Positions 1-11,989 of a stretch of DNA of 62,296 bases are shown in pieces. The translations under genes were made by a program, and so were the position numbers. Under the pieces are notes generated by a model. That model did not search any database and was not told the origin of the DNA. It saw only the letters and a list, made by a program, of their open reading frames with translations. Source of the stretch: Tubiluchus corallicola (Eukaryota > Priapulida > Priapulimorpha > Priapulimorphida > Tubiluchidae); assembly GCA_030141605.1 (NCBI GenBank), contig JAQGDQ010000455.1, forward strand, positions 1 through 62,296, read 5' to 3'. Within the stretch, counting starts at the first letter, position 1. Every line of letters starts with the position of its first letter.

Positions 1-420
1 ATCACTTTAAAGTGGAGATCATTTTACGCTTGGGCGCTCTCATTTGCATCCCTTTCTTCCACCAATGACGTCATTTATTGGCTGAAGAAAAACAGCGCAC
101 TGTTAGTTACCTTCGAGAGTGTAATATTTTTGCATGAACAGCTGCAAAAGCTTGAATTAGTTTAGCAGCTCACGCTTAGGGAAAGCCACGATACGTCATA
201 GAAGTCACGAAGGTCCACCAGTTACGTTATAATTTTCAAGTAAATGACGGCTACCACCGCGCTTGAAAATCTCTATACAGCGCTAGTATATATCAACTTT
301 ATGTTTTATAGACAGTTTTTCTACAAATTTCTTTGCTGTATTTTTCTAAGTTTAACCAATAGCAGTAAAATAAACCCAACCCCCATGAGGAATGAATAAA
401 TGAAAGAATGAATGAACGAA

Positions 421-540
421 CAAATAAATGAAAGACTGAATAAGTGAATGAGTGAGAGAACGAAAGAATGAATGAACGAACAAATAAATGAAAGATTGAA
501 TAAGTGAATGAGTGAGAGAACGAAAGAATGAATGAATATA
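421..540. repeat. Two 60-bp tandem units in left arm of inverted repeat
   Basis: Bases 421-480 and 481-540 are near-identical 60-bp units rich in GAATGAAT/GAACGAAC motifs. They differ at one C/T position and at the last few bases. The mirror copies lie in the right arm at about 1811-1930. Because both arms carry the same duplication, it either predates the inversion or was homogenised between arms. Confidence 0.85.
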
Positions 541-892
541 TAAACAAATTGCGTAAGTGTATGAGTAAGCGAACACGCGCATGAGCGCGTGTGATATTCC
601 CGAATGTTAGCTACACTTTGTGATTTACTACGTTTCATGTTATGGGGTTGAACTTCGATCATAATCAACATAAGGTGCGATATCATACGACCTTTAAATC
701 TACATGCATAATCTTTTGGCAGACTTTTCGTTGGAGACCCGACGCTTAACTTGTGCTTCTCTGTTGGTACAATTAGAAAGAAGTGTGTGAAGAATAATGG
801 TTTCATGCATTAAATAACACTATTCAATGAAATTTGCTTTCTCCAGAACAAACCAAAGCTCGCAAAAGTCAAAGCCAGTTGAACCATTTCTT

Positions 893-1458
893 TTGACAAC
901 AGCTCCAAGATTATGTTCGCGCGGAAGCCGTGGAGCATAAGAACCACACCAGTTACCTTGATTTTATGCTTGTTATTCATCTGGGTGAGATTATTATTGC
1001 AACATGTTGGCAGTTATTCTGTCATCTGGTAGGACACATACATCGTTGTTCAACTTGCAAGATTCGACCGATTCTACTGCAACAATACAGACAGTTACAT
1101 CACCGCCAGAAAAAGACGGTTAAGTATATCTTTTTTAAACAGTATATCGGGCCTGTAAGTCCTAAGTTGTTTTATTTCTAATTGCAGTACTCTTTTGGGG
1201 AATATAAACGCACGAGGCGTTAAATTTCTTTCTGTGTTGGGGGCAGTCTTACCATGTTGTCTTATAAAATATCAGGGTATCTTATTAGGTTTCTAATGAG
1301 CCACCAGAGGTTCAAAATGTCTTGTTCTGGCTTAACGATTCTGTTGACAGGCAGAAAACGAATAATAAATGAGAAACCAAGACGTTGCTTTTTATATAAA
1401 GTAATTTTGACAAGTTTTCTAAAAGTGAACATAATCAAGTGGAGCTGGGCGGTTGGTG
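893..1458. other. Unique spacer of the inverted repeat
   Basis: A 566-bp non-palindromic centre. The longest open frame (930-1181, +) gives 83 residues with no motif I recognise. No transposase, RNA gene or strong repeat is visible. Confidence 0.5.
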
Positions 1459-3365
1459 AAGAAATGGTTCAACTGGCTTTGACTTTTGCGAGCTTTGGTT
1501 TGTTCTGGAGAAAGCAAATTTCATTGAATAGTGTTATTTAATGCATGAAACCATTATTCTTCACACACTTCTTTCTAATTGTACCAACAGAGAAGCACAA
1601 GTTAAGCGTCGGGTCTCCAACGAAAAGTCTGCCAAAAGATTATGCATGTAGATTTAAAGGTCGTATGATATCGCACCTTATGTTGATTATGATCGAAGTT
1701 CAACCCCATAACATGAAACGTAGTAAATCACAAAGTGTAGCTAACATTCGGGAATATCACACGCGCTCATGCGCGTGTTCGCTTACTCATACACTTACGC
1801 AATTTGTTTATATATTCATTCATTCTTTCGTTCTCTCACTCATTCACTTATTCAATCTTTCATTTATTTGTTCGTTCATTCATTCTTTCGTTCTCTCACT
1901 CATTCACTTATTCAGTCTTTCATTTATTTGTTCGTTCATTCATTCTTTCATTTATTCATTCCTCATGGGGGTTGGGTTTATTTTACTGCTATTGGTTAAA
2001 CTTAGAAAAATACAGCAAAGAAATTTGTAGAAAAACTGTCTATAAAACATAAAGTTGATATATACTAGCGCTGTATAGAGATTTTCAAGCGCGGTGGTAG
2101 CCGTCATTTACTTGAAAATTATAACGTAACTGGTGGACCTTCGTGACTTCTATGACGTATCGTGGCTTTCCCTAAGCGTGAGCTGCTCAAACTAATTCAA
2201 GCTTTTGCAGCTGTTCATGCAAAAATATTACACTCTCGAAGGTAACTAACAGTGCGCTGTTTTTCTTCAGCCAATAAATGACGTCATTGGTGGAAGAAAG
2301 GGATGCAAATGAGAGCGCCCAAGCGTAAAATGATCTCCACTTTAAAGTGATTTTACTAATAACGCGATGCGCTTATCGCACGTTTCTTACTAAATCCTTC
2401 TGACATGTTTTGCCAACATTGAAATAAGCCTAACTTCTTGGAAGAATTGGCCTTTCCTTTAATTTTTGATAATAAAGAGAAATCTGTAAATTTCTATATA
2501 TTAGAAAAGTAAATAACCTTTACGTTGTTTAATGATTCAAACTTATAAATCACATGGCCTAAATATAGAATTGTGAATTTAAACCTATATAGGTTGTCTT
2601 TATATGTTGTTATTATGCTGGCCTAAGCAAAACAAAACAAAATAAAAATAATTGAGTATACATGTTGTTAGTCTTTCAAAAATAATAAACCAGAAACACT
2701 TTCTCGTAATAAACATTACAGTGAAATGCTACGATTTTATACCTCTGATTTTGTAATGCAAGTGAGGGCATTGACTTTCATTTGGTTGAGACGTTGGCCC
2801 GCTCGACGTGGGTAGAATTCGTGTGTTCTGCATGCGCTCCGCCGAACAGATCTAACTGATTTCACGGCTTGATGCATAACAACAATTATTATTCGCTGTT
2901 GATTCTGCTCAACAGGAGTTTGTTCCTAGTGAAAATAAGGTGCATGACGTAGAAATACTTCCTGATTTACTATAATATACATTAATTTGTAGGAAAGCGT
3001 ATAACAACTTTGTTTTGGACATTAGATGCGTTTGAATGTTGAATATTGAATATCATTGCACCTATTGTTAAAATAAGAGTGTCATTTAATAATATACGCA
3101 AGACAATTATAATTATAGTGTTTAGTGATACATCTAGAGATTCTGATGCTTGCCGTAAGACAATGTCGGTTTTGCTCGTGACGATGCTTGCAACGCTCGC
3201 TTCGAAAGTAAGATGACAAGAAGAAAAAATAGTTTGGTAAGAGAGTATCCTAACTCAAAGGGCCACATTGATTATACGTGTTGCTGAAAGCGAAAAAATC
3301 ACTTTCTACAGACGGGAAAGATGTTTCCCGTTATAAGCTACGTAACTGTGTGTAAGCAGCCACCT

Positions 3366-3546
<181 letters not shown>

Positions 3547-3913
3547 GTACCAAACTGTGTGACACAAACCGTCTGACTCTCACATAAAATTTGCGAGCAC
3601 TCGGCCTGTCCTTGCACCGAGTATGCACATGAGAGCAGGACGAATCTGTTGCGACACGTTTTTATAAAAATCTCTGTATAGCAAAGTTAAAAAACATTTG
3701 TTTATCGAGCAAAACTCTGTGTCATATAAGTTACTACCTACAGTTACCTATTTTGACTCGAATATGTTTAGGTACGAAAGAACGTGAGACTGAGAAATTT
3801 TATAGTAATAGAGAGAATTGCAAGTGATAATCAGAGGCGTCTGTGAATATTAAAATTCAAAGTATTTTAAAATGTGTCAAACAACTAATGTAGTATTGCT
3901 TATATTATTGAAC

Positions 3914-3946
3914 GATGAAGCATATATGTATTTAACATGCTTCATC
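3914..3946. repeat. Short hairpin upstream of glycosyltransferase
   Basis: A perfect 10-bp inverted repeat, GATGAAGCAT and ATGCTTCATC, with a 13-nt AT-rich loop, about 90 bp before the start codon at 4034. Function unknown. Confidence 0.6.
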
Positions 3947-4033
3947 ATTCGATAACTTGCAAAACTGCATTAATTAATCTGCCAATTATATTGTTGCAAT
4001 TGATGAAGATTTTTATTGCATTTTTAGGCTAAG

Positions 4034-4966
4034 ATGCCATTTGCTAACCGTCTGCTCACCGCTGTTGGAATTATTCTGTATTTTCTAATGTTCGTTCCAA
4101 ATGCCCCTTTCTACAAAACACCCGACGAAAAACGTCAGGTAAATCGAGTGACGTATTTGATCCGCGGCGAGGTCTGTCGACATGCTTCGCTACTTTTCGT
4201 GGTTCATTCAGCTATTCCACATGTGAAAGTTCGTCAGAGTATACGGCAAACTTGGGGAAGCTCGAAAAATGTCGGTGGACACACAACTAACACTGTTTTT
4301 GTACTTGGAAAATCCTTGACAGAGACAACAAATAAAAAAATTGTGAGCGAAAGTCAAACATACGGTGACATCGTACAAGGGGATTTCGTAGACTCGTATG
4401 AAAATTTAACAACGAAGCACTTCATGGGATTACAGTACTCCTCAGAAGAGTGTCCTCATGTAAAATATGTCATTAAACTAGATGATGATGTTTTTGTAGA
4501 CGTTTTGCAACTAGGTAAATACTTGGATGTAGCTAAAATTCAACTCACACAGGATGATATTCACTGTGATGTACTGGAAAATGAAAAAGTGCATCGTGAA
4601 CCTGATCACAAATTATCTGTGACTTTAGAGGAATATCCGGGCGACTATCTACCTCCTTTTTGTATGGGAATGGCTGTGATTTATCCAAAACATATTGTGG
4701 ACAAATTACTGCATGCTGCAAAGCAGGCTGTCTTATTGAGAAAACTAGATGATGTGTATTTTGGCGGAATTCTTCCACAAAAATTGGGCATTCGCCTTCA
4801 AAAAATGCCGGGCCTGTTTTCGGAGACAGGGACAAATACTAAGGAGTGGCTACAGAGCAACGACTTCCGCCCTCCCTGGTTTATCTTTGCATTAGTTTGG
4901 CACCGACCATCAGGTGGCATGCAAGCTATAGCTAGAAAAATTAATTATATCTATTCTGTCGGCTGA
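4034..4966 (+). CDS. Beta-1,3-galactosyltransferase-like protein (GT31 family), single exon
   Basis: A 310-residue type II membrane protein, expected in the Golgi to transfer galactose or GlcNAc in beta-1,3 linkage to glycans. Residues 7-25 form a hydrophobic signal anchor after a short cytoplasmic tail. GT31 motifs follow in the family order: RQSIRQTWG (67-75), the metal-binding triad LDDDVF (149-154), EYPGDYLPPFCMG (200-212) and LDDVYFGG (238-245). An N-glycosylation site NLT lies at 124-126. Uninterrupted coding is common in this family. The start is the first ATG after an apparent splice acceptor (TTTTTAG at 4022-4028) that leaves a leader of only about 5-6 nt. A poly(A) signal variant, ATTAAA, lies near 5119. 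Acceptor specificity (B3GALT or B3GNT) cannot be read from the motifs, so no symbol is given. Confidence 0.92.
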   Translation: MPFANRLLTAVGIILYFLMFVPNAPFYKTPDEKRQVNRVTYLIRGEVCRHASLLFVVHSAIPHVKVRQSIRQTWGSSKNVGGHTTNTVFVLGKSLTETTNKKIVSESQTYGDIVQGDFVDSYENLTTKHFMGLQYSSEECPHVKYVIKLDDDVFVDVLQLGKYLDVAKIQLTQDDIHCDVLENEKVHREPDHKLSVTLEEYPGDYLPPFCMGMAVIYPKHIVDKLLHAAKQAVLLRKLDDVYFGGILPQKLGIRLQKMPGLFSETGTNTKEWLQSNDFRPPWFIFALVWHRPSGGMQAIARKINYIYSVG

Positions 4967-7800
4967 AAACAGTTAATTGAGTCTTCGCACATCACTTAGA
5001 GTTCAGGTTTACTAGCCATAAAACTGTCGTTGCAGTGCACACACGTGATATAGTAAATAGCGCTTAGTGTTCGGCGATATTAGTGCTAATATTTTATTGT
5101 TGTAAATATGTAAATATAATTAAAGGCGTTATTTTTTCATTTTTTTTATTTATTTTTTTGGCAACTTTTCAATGATTATCTTGTCAACCGAAGTATGGAA
5201 AACCTGAGATACTGAAAATATATTGCTTAACCATTTCAGTGAAACATGATTTGTCCCTGTGTTGCTCTAGTAAATGTTAATCTTTATAATAGTATTTGTG
5301 TATTGTAACTGAGTGCTGATCAAATGTACAACAAAGTAATGATTTACACACTTTAAGAATTTTTTTACAATTTGGCCACTGTGAATTAAAATTGAGCACC
5401 CAATGATAGGGCGTTCTTAATGCGAATAGTCGTAGAAGAAATTGCGTCTATTTATGATGAAGACAGCAACCTCAGAGAAGAGATACTGTTCTGGCAAAAG
5501 TGGTTTTATCCACATTCGAAAATGAAAGAGACCAATAATTAGAATAAATGATGAACTAGACAGTCACCTATTGATTAATTTTAATGAATAGAGTTCATAA
5601 TATATTATTGTTAACTACGGTTTCTGTAGGCCTACACACACGTTGTCACTCACCCAGACCTCTTGTCAAACAAACATTCTTGACTGGTCAACCTTTTACT
5701 ACTTGAGCCTCTTTTACACTTACATAAGTTGGACAGGCTAGTAAAGATACCATCATTAAAGCAAATGCACCTAACCTATGTGTTCGTTCAGGAAGTTCAG
5801 TGCATATTCGAGAATTTTTCACGCTCTCAGACAGACACAGACCTTTGAAGACAAAGCAGGGATGGTTTGAACAATGATGGAGATAAACCACCAAATTCTG
5901 TGGTAAAAGCCAAGGCTCTCGGGAAATTGAGCCTATTTCAACAGTTGAGAAAGTTGTTAGAAAGTTTCAACAACAGAATTGTGATGAGCGCTTCCTGTAA
6001 CTGGAAAAATCAACTTAGAGTCGCGATCACTTAAAGCTTGGGCACGTTCATTTTGAACGGAAAATAGGCATAATCCAAAACGTTAAATGAAAGATTATTA
6101 ATGGTATTATTTTGGTTTTTGACAGATCACACATACCCACTGTGTAATTAAAACCAGTTACGGACATTAATTTAATTACTTCAACTCAGCTAATCAGTAG
6201 TCAACATCGGCAAAGCAACAGAATAATTGTTATTTTTACAAGTTAAAGCTGAATTCTATAAGCTAAGTATAGCACCTGACACTTTCGTAATTTCAATATT
6301 TTAAAGTGTATATTAAAACACAATGTTGATCTAGGATTTGTTTTTCCTTTAAAAATCTTTACTGGTTGATTGACTAAACCGAGAAATATTGCAATTATTT
6401 AACAAAACTAATAATGTGTTGTCTCCAAGGAGTAAACATTTAAACATTACAGACATTCGCAGTTGTACTATTGTCACTACAGCAGCTGTCACAAACTGAT
6501 TCATAATTGACAGGCATCTAGAACCAGACTTCGTCGTTGTTATGCTAAATAAAACGGCATCGAATAAAATGAAGACAACATCTTGTGTTTGACTTAGATT
6601 AGATTTCTGTCGTTGCGTAAAACTGATTTAAGAAATACATGTAAATTGTAAGTATTAAAATTAAAAGTAATAAAATTAAACAAAATTAATAGAAATGGAC
6701 CTCATATTAAGTAAAGATAAAACAGAAGAGTATCGCATAAAAAGGAATAGAGATGATGCGTGGAGAAAATAAAAATAATTGGGCAGTATCTTCTAGCAAC
6801 AGATGAAGATAATTTATTAATTACAAAGAATATGGACCACAGAAAGTAGAGAATCCTACTGTGCAGCAGTTCGCGCAGTTAGTGTCACCCTAGCGGCACA
6901 GCAGTACGGACTGTTGTTGTCAGGTACGCTATAGCGCAAGCTGTTCGCATACTGGTGTGTACTGTAGCTGATGAATTGATGAGATCACCAAAGTCAGGCC
7001 CGTCGACAGGTGCTCGTAAATTGCTCAGCAGTGAGTTGCAAAAACACAAATAAAAATATCTTTTTGAATTTCTAATTATAACACAGTTTTGTAACTTTTG
7101 TTACATGTTAAATATTTTCTACACTAAGCAAAGACTGCAAGGCCTACATCTGCCTTTGACGATTTATAGCAGCTGTTATATTTTTGAATATTATTTAAAG
7201 CAAGCATAAGGCATTAAGAATAATTAGTAGTTAAAATAAAAACTATTATATTCATAACTCATGAAGATTAATAGGCTTATTTACAAAAGCAGTTAAAAAG
7301 TTGATCATAAAGAAAGTTTGCAAATACCTGGCTCATGTAGTATTCTATTTCTGGAGAAATATTATTTCTAAAAAACATTCCTATTTAATATGTTCTTATC
7401 AGGAAATATAACTTGAAGAAATATTAGGCCTGACTTTCATGTGTAATACCTTTCGTAGAAAAAAAATCGATTTTTTCGGAAGAGCAAATGATTTTTCCAG
7501 AACAAAACAATCTAAGCATCTGCATGTTTTGTTAATTCCAAGTTAAAAGATGTTTAAAAAGCATATAATCATACATTGGCCTTTGTTATTAGTTGGAGTT
7601 CGTTATAAAATCACGTTGAACAAACTGGGGTGCATTTACGACATTTCTCCTCTTTTTTATTGTCAGTGAACAAAAAATAAAACGAAACGTCGGAGCTGTC
7701 ATCCTAAGCAGCCGACATTACTTCCACCTCTATAGCAACCAACTAACTAGGTCAAAATCAAGTTACAGAATTCAGGTGAGAAGCCAATCTGGTGCATAAA
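4967..7800. other. Intergenic region, no gene seen
   Basis: The first part is the 3' UTR and poly(A) region of the glycosyltransferase. The rest is AT-rich with stop codons in all frames. A stretch of higher GC content at about 6850-7030 hints at an old insertion but has no recognisable ends. Confidence 0.5.
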
Positions 7801-7814
7801 TTGGAACCTGCACA

Positions 7815-7984
7815 CGGGTCATAACATCTTATATATCATGCATAGACCTCACTTATATTTAGCCTAATTTTTTAAGATTCAGTTAGACTTAGTTAGAATC
7901 GGCAGGCCCGTCATAACACCTTGTATATCATGTGTAGACGTCACTTATATTTAGCCTAATTTTTTTTAAGATTCAGTTAGACTT
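7815..7984. repeat. Imperfect tandem duplication, about 92-bp period
   Basis: The block at 7815-7890 (starting GGGTCATAACA, through ACTTATATTTAGCCTAATTT and AAGATTCAGTTAGACTT) recurs at 7907-7984 with a few substitutions and a longer T run. It is a simple two-copy tandem repeat in intergenic DNA. Confidence 0.85.
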
Positions 7985-8510
7985 ATGTCAAAATAAATGT
8001 TCATTAAATACAGTTTGTTTACACATAAAAATGGGTGTATAAGCGTACTAATAAAACACCTGTGGCTAAATCCACAGGCAAGTCTTGATAAATATTATTT
8101 ATTGATGGGCTTAAATTAATTGATTTTATACAGGCCTAGGTGCTAACGGCAATCATTTTATATAATTAAATATATAGGCTCAGCTTCATAGAATCTTTGT
8201 ATGTAGTAATGCATACATCATACATGTATATGAGTGTGTGTGCATGGGTGTATCAAGACGTTACGATGCCCTTGGCCGGCAGTTCAGTCCTACTCATCTC
8301 TACTACTGTATTGATTGTTTATATATGAAGCACTGTATGCAATTACTTGTTGTGTGCGTGCGGGCATGCTTGTGTGCGCATTGTTTATATACAAACCTGC
8401 AATATAATATATGTGTAATTATATAGATTAATCGCAGGGCATGTAAATGGGTGCAATTTTTAATGTGCCAAGAAACAAATGACAGAACCTTCAACAAAAG
8501 GAAAAGAAGG

Positions 8511-8550
8511 ATCTCTCTCTGTGTGTCTGTCTATCTCCCTCCCTCCCTCC

Positions 8551-8589
<39 letters not shown>

Positions 8590-8641
8590 CCTCCCTTTCA
8601 CTGTCTCTCTCTCTCCCTCTCTCTCTCTCTTTCTCTCTCTT
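8511..8641. repeat. (CT)n-rich microsatellite
   Basis: About 130 bp of interrupted CT dinucleotide repeat, with CCCT and TTTCT variants. The Ser/Leu-rich open frame across it is an artefact of composition. Confidence 0.97.
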
Positions 8642-9116
8642 TATTGAAAAATCAATAAAGCAATAAAAATGCATTACTTTTTTACATAGTAAGCTGCCCA
8701 TCAAGCAATCAGCTAGCCTCTTTCCTCAGGAAGAACAATAAAATTTTACTTACAAGAAGAAGTATTTGCAAGTACATAATACAAACTTATTGCTACAATT
8801 TTTTTCCCTTTCATGAAATGTTTTCAGTTTTTTAAACTAATAATTGCTTTTAATTGAGATATTCTTCTTTTATGAAAAACGCAAAAGTGATTTTGGCTTA
8901 TCGAAATTGCCCGTATGCCAACACTATTGGTGTACTTCAGAATATTATTATTACAGTCAATGTGCCGCTCAAAATTTTTTAATCATCCACCATTTTATGC
9001 CGCCAGCATAGCTACTAATCTCAAAAATGAAATACGTAACAATAGGTGTCTTTCGTCATTTCCTCTTTTTACACTTTGATAATTATATCAAGAAGAAAAA
9101 TCTTTGCATTAGCTGT

Positions 9117-9890
9117 GTTGGGAGCGGAGTAGGACAATTGACATCCTTGGGCTAGCGTCGCATCGTCCATGGGTAGGACGCGTAGAACATGGGCTAGCCC
9201 AAGTAGCACGCATCGTACATGGGCTGCCCTAGTAGGACACTAGAGACTGGTCACGAACTGAGTCGTTAACCATACTGGCAGCATCCAAAGTCTTTGTTAT
9301 TTAATGATAATAATTGAAAATGTCAGTACTCATTGAATAATTTATTATACATCTGATAAAGTAAAAGAATCTTATTCTCAGCTAGTAGAACGGCCAATAT
9401 TAAATTTGTCTTAGATATTAATCTTTTTGAAGTGAAATACGCCCGTTTTTAGGCGATTCCAACATTTGCTTAAGGTATATCATTTTTTATTTTGTCTCGC
9501 TTCACAGACAGGTGATCAGTTTCACTACCTCTTGGACAAATAATTGTTTTCTACTAAGTACACGGGCTAGCGAGCTATGTGCCCCACCATAGTTTCTCTC
9601 TTTAAAGCATTAGATACTTGGTTTAATGTTACGATGATATTAATGGAGCTAATAATAATGATGATATTATTGTAAAAATTACGTTTGTAAAGGACCATCC
9701 GTCATTATTATAAAGTTACTTTTTTTCTAAAACAAATTTAGTTTTATGTTTTATTATGTCATAATTCTCGACAGAAATCACCAGTGCCCTACTTGGGCTG
9801 CCCATGTACGACGCTACTTTTCTGCAAATTTAGCACATGCGATTTAGCGAAAGTGTCCTACTTTGGCTAGTGGCGTACTCCGCGCCTAAC
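9117..9890. mobile_element. Non-autonomous DNA transposon, copy 1 (TIR plus subterminal repeats)
   Basis: A 774-bp element whose ends are imperfect inverted repeats: left GTTGGGAGCGGAGTAGGAC, right (complement) GTTAGGCGCGGAGTACGCC, 15 of 19 matching. Inside the ends are subterminal motifs around CGTACATGGGCTGCCC and AGTAGGAC, direct on the left and inverted on the right (about 9200-9237 against 9785-9815). The interior is AT-rich with no transposase frame. A diverged second copy lies at 25329-26061, which confirms a dispersed family. No target-site duplication could be identified. Superfamily unknown. Confidence 0.85.
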
Positions 9891-9914
9891 AAACTGTATA
9901 ATCCAAATTAATAA

Positions 9915-10420
9915 AAAATTTTAAAAGTAAGAGGATCAGTCTAGAAACAATGATAAGAATCTTCACTGCAGTTATGGAAACTGTGTTTCTCTACAACTCA
10001 AAATTGTGGACAGTCAAAGCACATCAGAAATCGATGCATTTCAAAGAAGGAACTATAGAAACATTTTAGGAATAAAATCACCAAAGAAAATATCAAACAA
10101 TTATCTGTATAATAAAAGCAAGGCAGAGGAATAGACAGTTAAAATCATGAGATTAAGATGGATTGGACATGTTATACGACTACCAGTTGACAGTCCATTA
10201 AAATTAGCCTTCAAAGAAGCATTGCAGAAAGAAAAGAAACCACAAGAATGACACTGCTGCCCTACATCAGTTTCATCCAAAAAGATGTTATCATCACATC
10301 ATTAGATATCAAAAATACAGAGACATGCAGGCTTGTAAGTGACAGGGCAGCATGGTCTGAAGTTATAGCAAGGGTCATGCCAGAGGTCATGTGGCTACGG
10401 AGATGATGATGATGATGAAA
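9915..10420 (+). pseudogene. LINE reverse-transcriptase C-terminal fragment (broken)
   Basis: Reading across frameshifts gives a typical non-LTR ORF2 tail: METVFLYNSKLWTVK, then FQRRNYRNILGIKSPKKISN, IMRLRWIGHVIRLP and finally SDRAAWSEVIARVMPEVMW just before a stop. A (GAT)n tract at 10402-10418 follows directly, as expected for the 3' end of a LINE with a short microsatellite tail. Stops and frameshifts make it non-functional. The same family is seen in the next two fragments. Confidence 0.85.
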
Positions 10421-10744
10421 TGTAAGTATGATAGTGATATGATGATGGCATGTAATTGATGTAAGTATTTAGGAAGTGGTGCTGACAAACCACTGGCGTA
10501 ACTGTATCTATTTTTTGCTGGATTAGGAATTTGCTGGATTTGCTGAATTCTGCTACACTCACTTCTACTAGAGAGACAACTTTGAGAGAAAACAAATATA
10601 AAAGGCAAGAGAACAAACGTGAGATAAAACGATTAACAGTGATTTAATGAGAGAGACAGCTATGGGCAAAAAGCCTACATATAGGCTTTGCTCTGTCGAT
10701 CTATGGTACTTAGTGCTGTGTTAACCTATCTTGAGGACTGCTTT

Positions 10745-11335
10745 CTTTTGCTTTTAGAGAAACATATACAGAACAATACCTTGTGGTGGTGATACTTCTA
10801 GCTGACATAGCACAGAGAAAAATATTAGCCTTTGCTGCATATTCCAAGCTCTTAAACATCTTTAAAAATCTGAATCTCACTCTAGAAACCAAACTACATA
10901 TTCTGTCGTCACTTGTAGAACCTGTATCCTTGTATAATTCTGACTTGTTGACATTCAGAGTTGCACAGAAGAATGAAATCGATGTCTTTGAGAGGCATCT
11001 GTAAGCTATAGAAAGATGTTGAGTGTAAAATGGCCAAAGAAAATCTTAAATCAGAATCCATGTGACTTAACAAACAAGAAGGAATGGAGTGAGGTCAGAA
11101 AGAAGAGTCAGCTTAATTAGGTTATATAAGTCATTAAATACTGTAGGATTCTCCACCCACTTACTACAGCACTGCATCAGGCACTAATACCTGAGAAGAA
11201 ACCAAGAGGAGGACGGCTGATCACATATTTGGATGTTCTGAAGAAAGACTCATTAAATGCTCCACAAGACTTAAACAGCATACTTGGAATAAGGCAGTAG
11301 ATCAGGAAACATGACGTCACATTATAGGTGGTCCT
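10745..11335 (+). pseudogene. LINE ORF2 C-terminal fragment, second copy (broken)
   Basis: Residues such as DIAQRKILAFAAYSKL, LETKLHILSSLVEPVSLYNS and VFERHL match the post-catalytic part of the same LINE family. Further along, HQALIPEKKPRGGRLITYLD (11170-11230) matches the C-terminal linker region. Several stops and frame changes are present. It is a separate insertion from the copy ending near 10420, because the order of protein segments restarts. Confidence 0.8.
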
Positions 11336-11429
11336 ATGTTGCATAGTGAAGCACCTAAGAAGATGTATTTTACGCATATACATTGCATGAAATACACATA
11401 AGTATAATGCTGGAAAATTTATTAATTCA

Positions 11430-11985
11430 AGTCAGGTGTGAAGAGAAGTTGAATCGGCCATTTTCAACAAACTACTGGGTATCAGACTGCTCATGTCCTG
11501 TACTTTTCACTTTATATCTTTTCACAGCTTTTGCCATTGCCACTAAGGACAAAGTTATATCATTGGAGGACTTAGAACATTATGGTTACACAACATTTGA
11601 TCCTGAATTAATATCGTCTGAAATAAGACAAGAATGTAGTTGCAGCTCTGCAAAATCTGTCAAGTACTGTCCTTATGCAGTATGCTAATGATGTAGCATG
11701 GATCATAAGAAATAAAAAAACTCAGTAGAGGGAAAGCTCAAGAGAACGGATTTTGTACTAAACAAAAATAAAACAAAATGAAGTTTTGCATAATACATCA
11801 TGGTGATGAATCGTGGAAAAAATGCCAATATCTCAGTAGTTTGCTGGCAGCAGAAGAACACATATCAAGACAGAAGCTGTTGGCATTATCAGCATATTCA
11901 AAACTCACAAAAGATTTTGAGAGCATTAAAATTTATTTGAAAACGAAAATCAAATTATTCTCAGCCTTAATTCAGAATTAAATTT
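11430..11985 (+). pseudogene. LINE reverse-transcriptase core fragment, third copy (broken)
   Basis: The frame at 11450-11690 contains VLFTLYLFTAFAIATKDK, followed at 11675-11725 by MQYANDVAWIIRNKK. That is the reverse-transcriptase catalytic box with YADD changed to YAND. The segment at 11778-11981 (EEHISRQKLLALSAYSKLTK) aligns with the AYSKL segment of the preceding fragment. The element is dead. Confidence 0.8.
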
Positions 11986-11989
11986 TTTA

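Larger units (their letters stand above)
1..2351. repeat. Large inverted repeat (foldback-like element), arms 1-892 and 1459-2351
   Basis: Bases 1-892 are the reverse complement of 1459-2351. The only difference I could find is a one-base indel near 163/2189. The spacer (893-1458) is not palindromic. The outer ends read ATCACTTTAAAGTGG and its complement, so each tip is itself palindromic (ACTTTAAAGT). A TGACGTCA-like site lies about 65 bp from each tip. Reading frames in the arms are low-complexity (Ser/Phe/His/Leu-rich) and appear identically in both arms; I do not regard them as genes. No transposase is visible in the spacer. It fits a non-autonomous foldback/long-TIR DNA transposon, a segmental inverted duplication, or an assembly artefact. 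The left flank lies outside the window, so a target-site duplication cannot be tested and the arms may run further. Confidence 0.9.

Noticed and set aside
321-806. 161-residue frame in the left arm (and its twin at 1545-2030) as a gene
   Set aside because: The second half is translated tetranucleotide-like repeat; the product has no domain and exists only because of the inverted repeat.
4545-4835. Minus-strand 96-residue frame
   Set aside because: Antisense shadow of the glycosyltransferase coding sequence.
8451-8666. Ser/Leu-rich frame
   Set aside because: A translation of the CT microsatellite.
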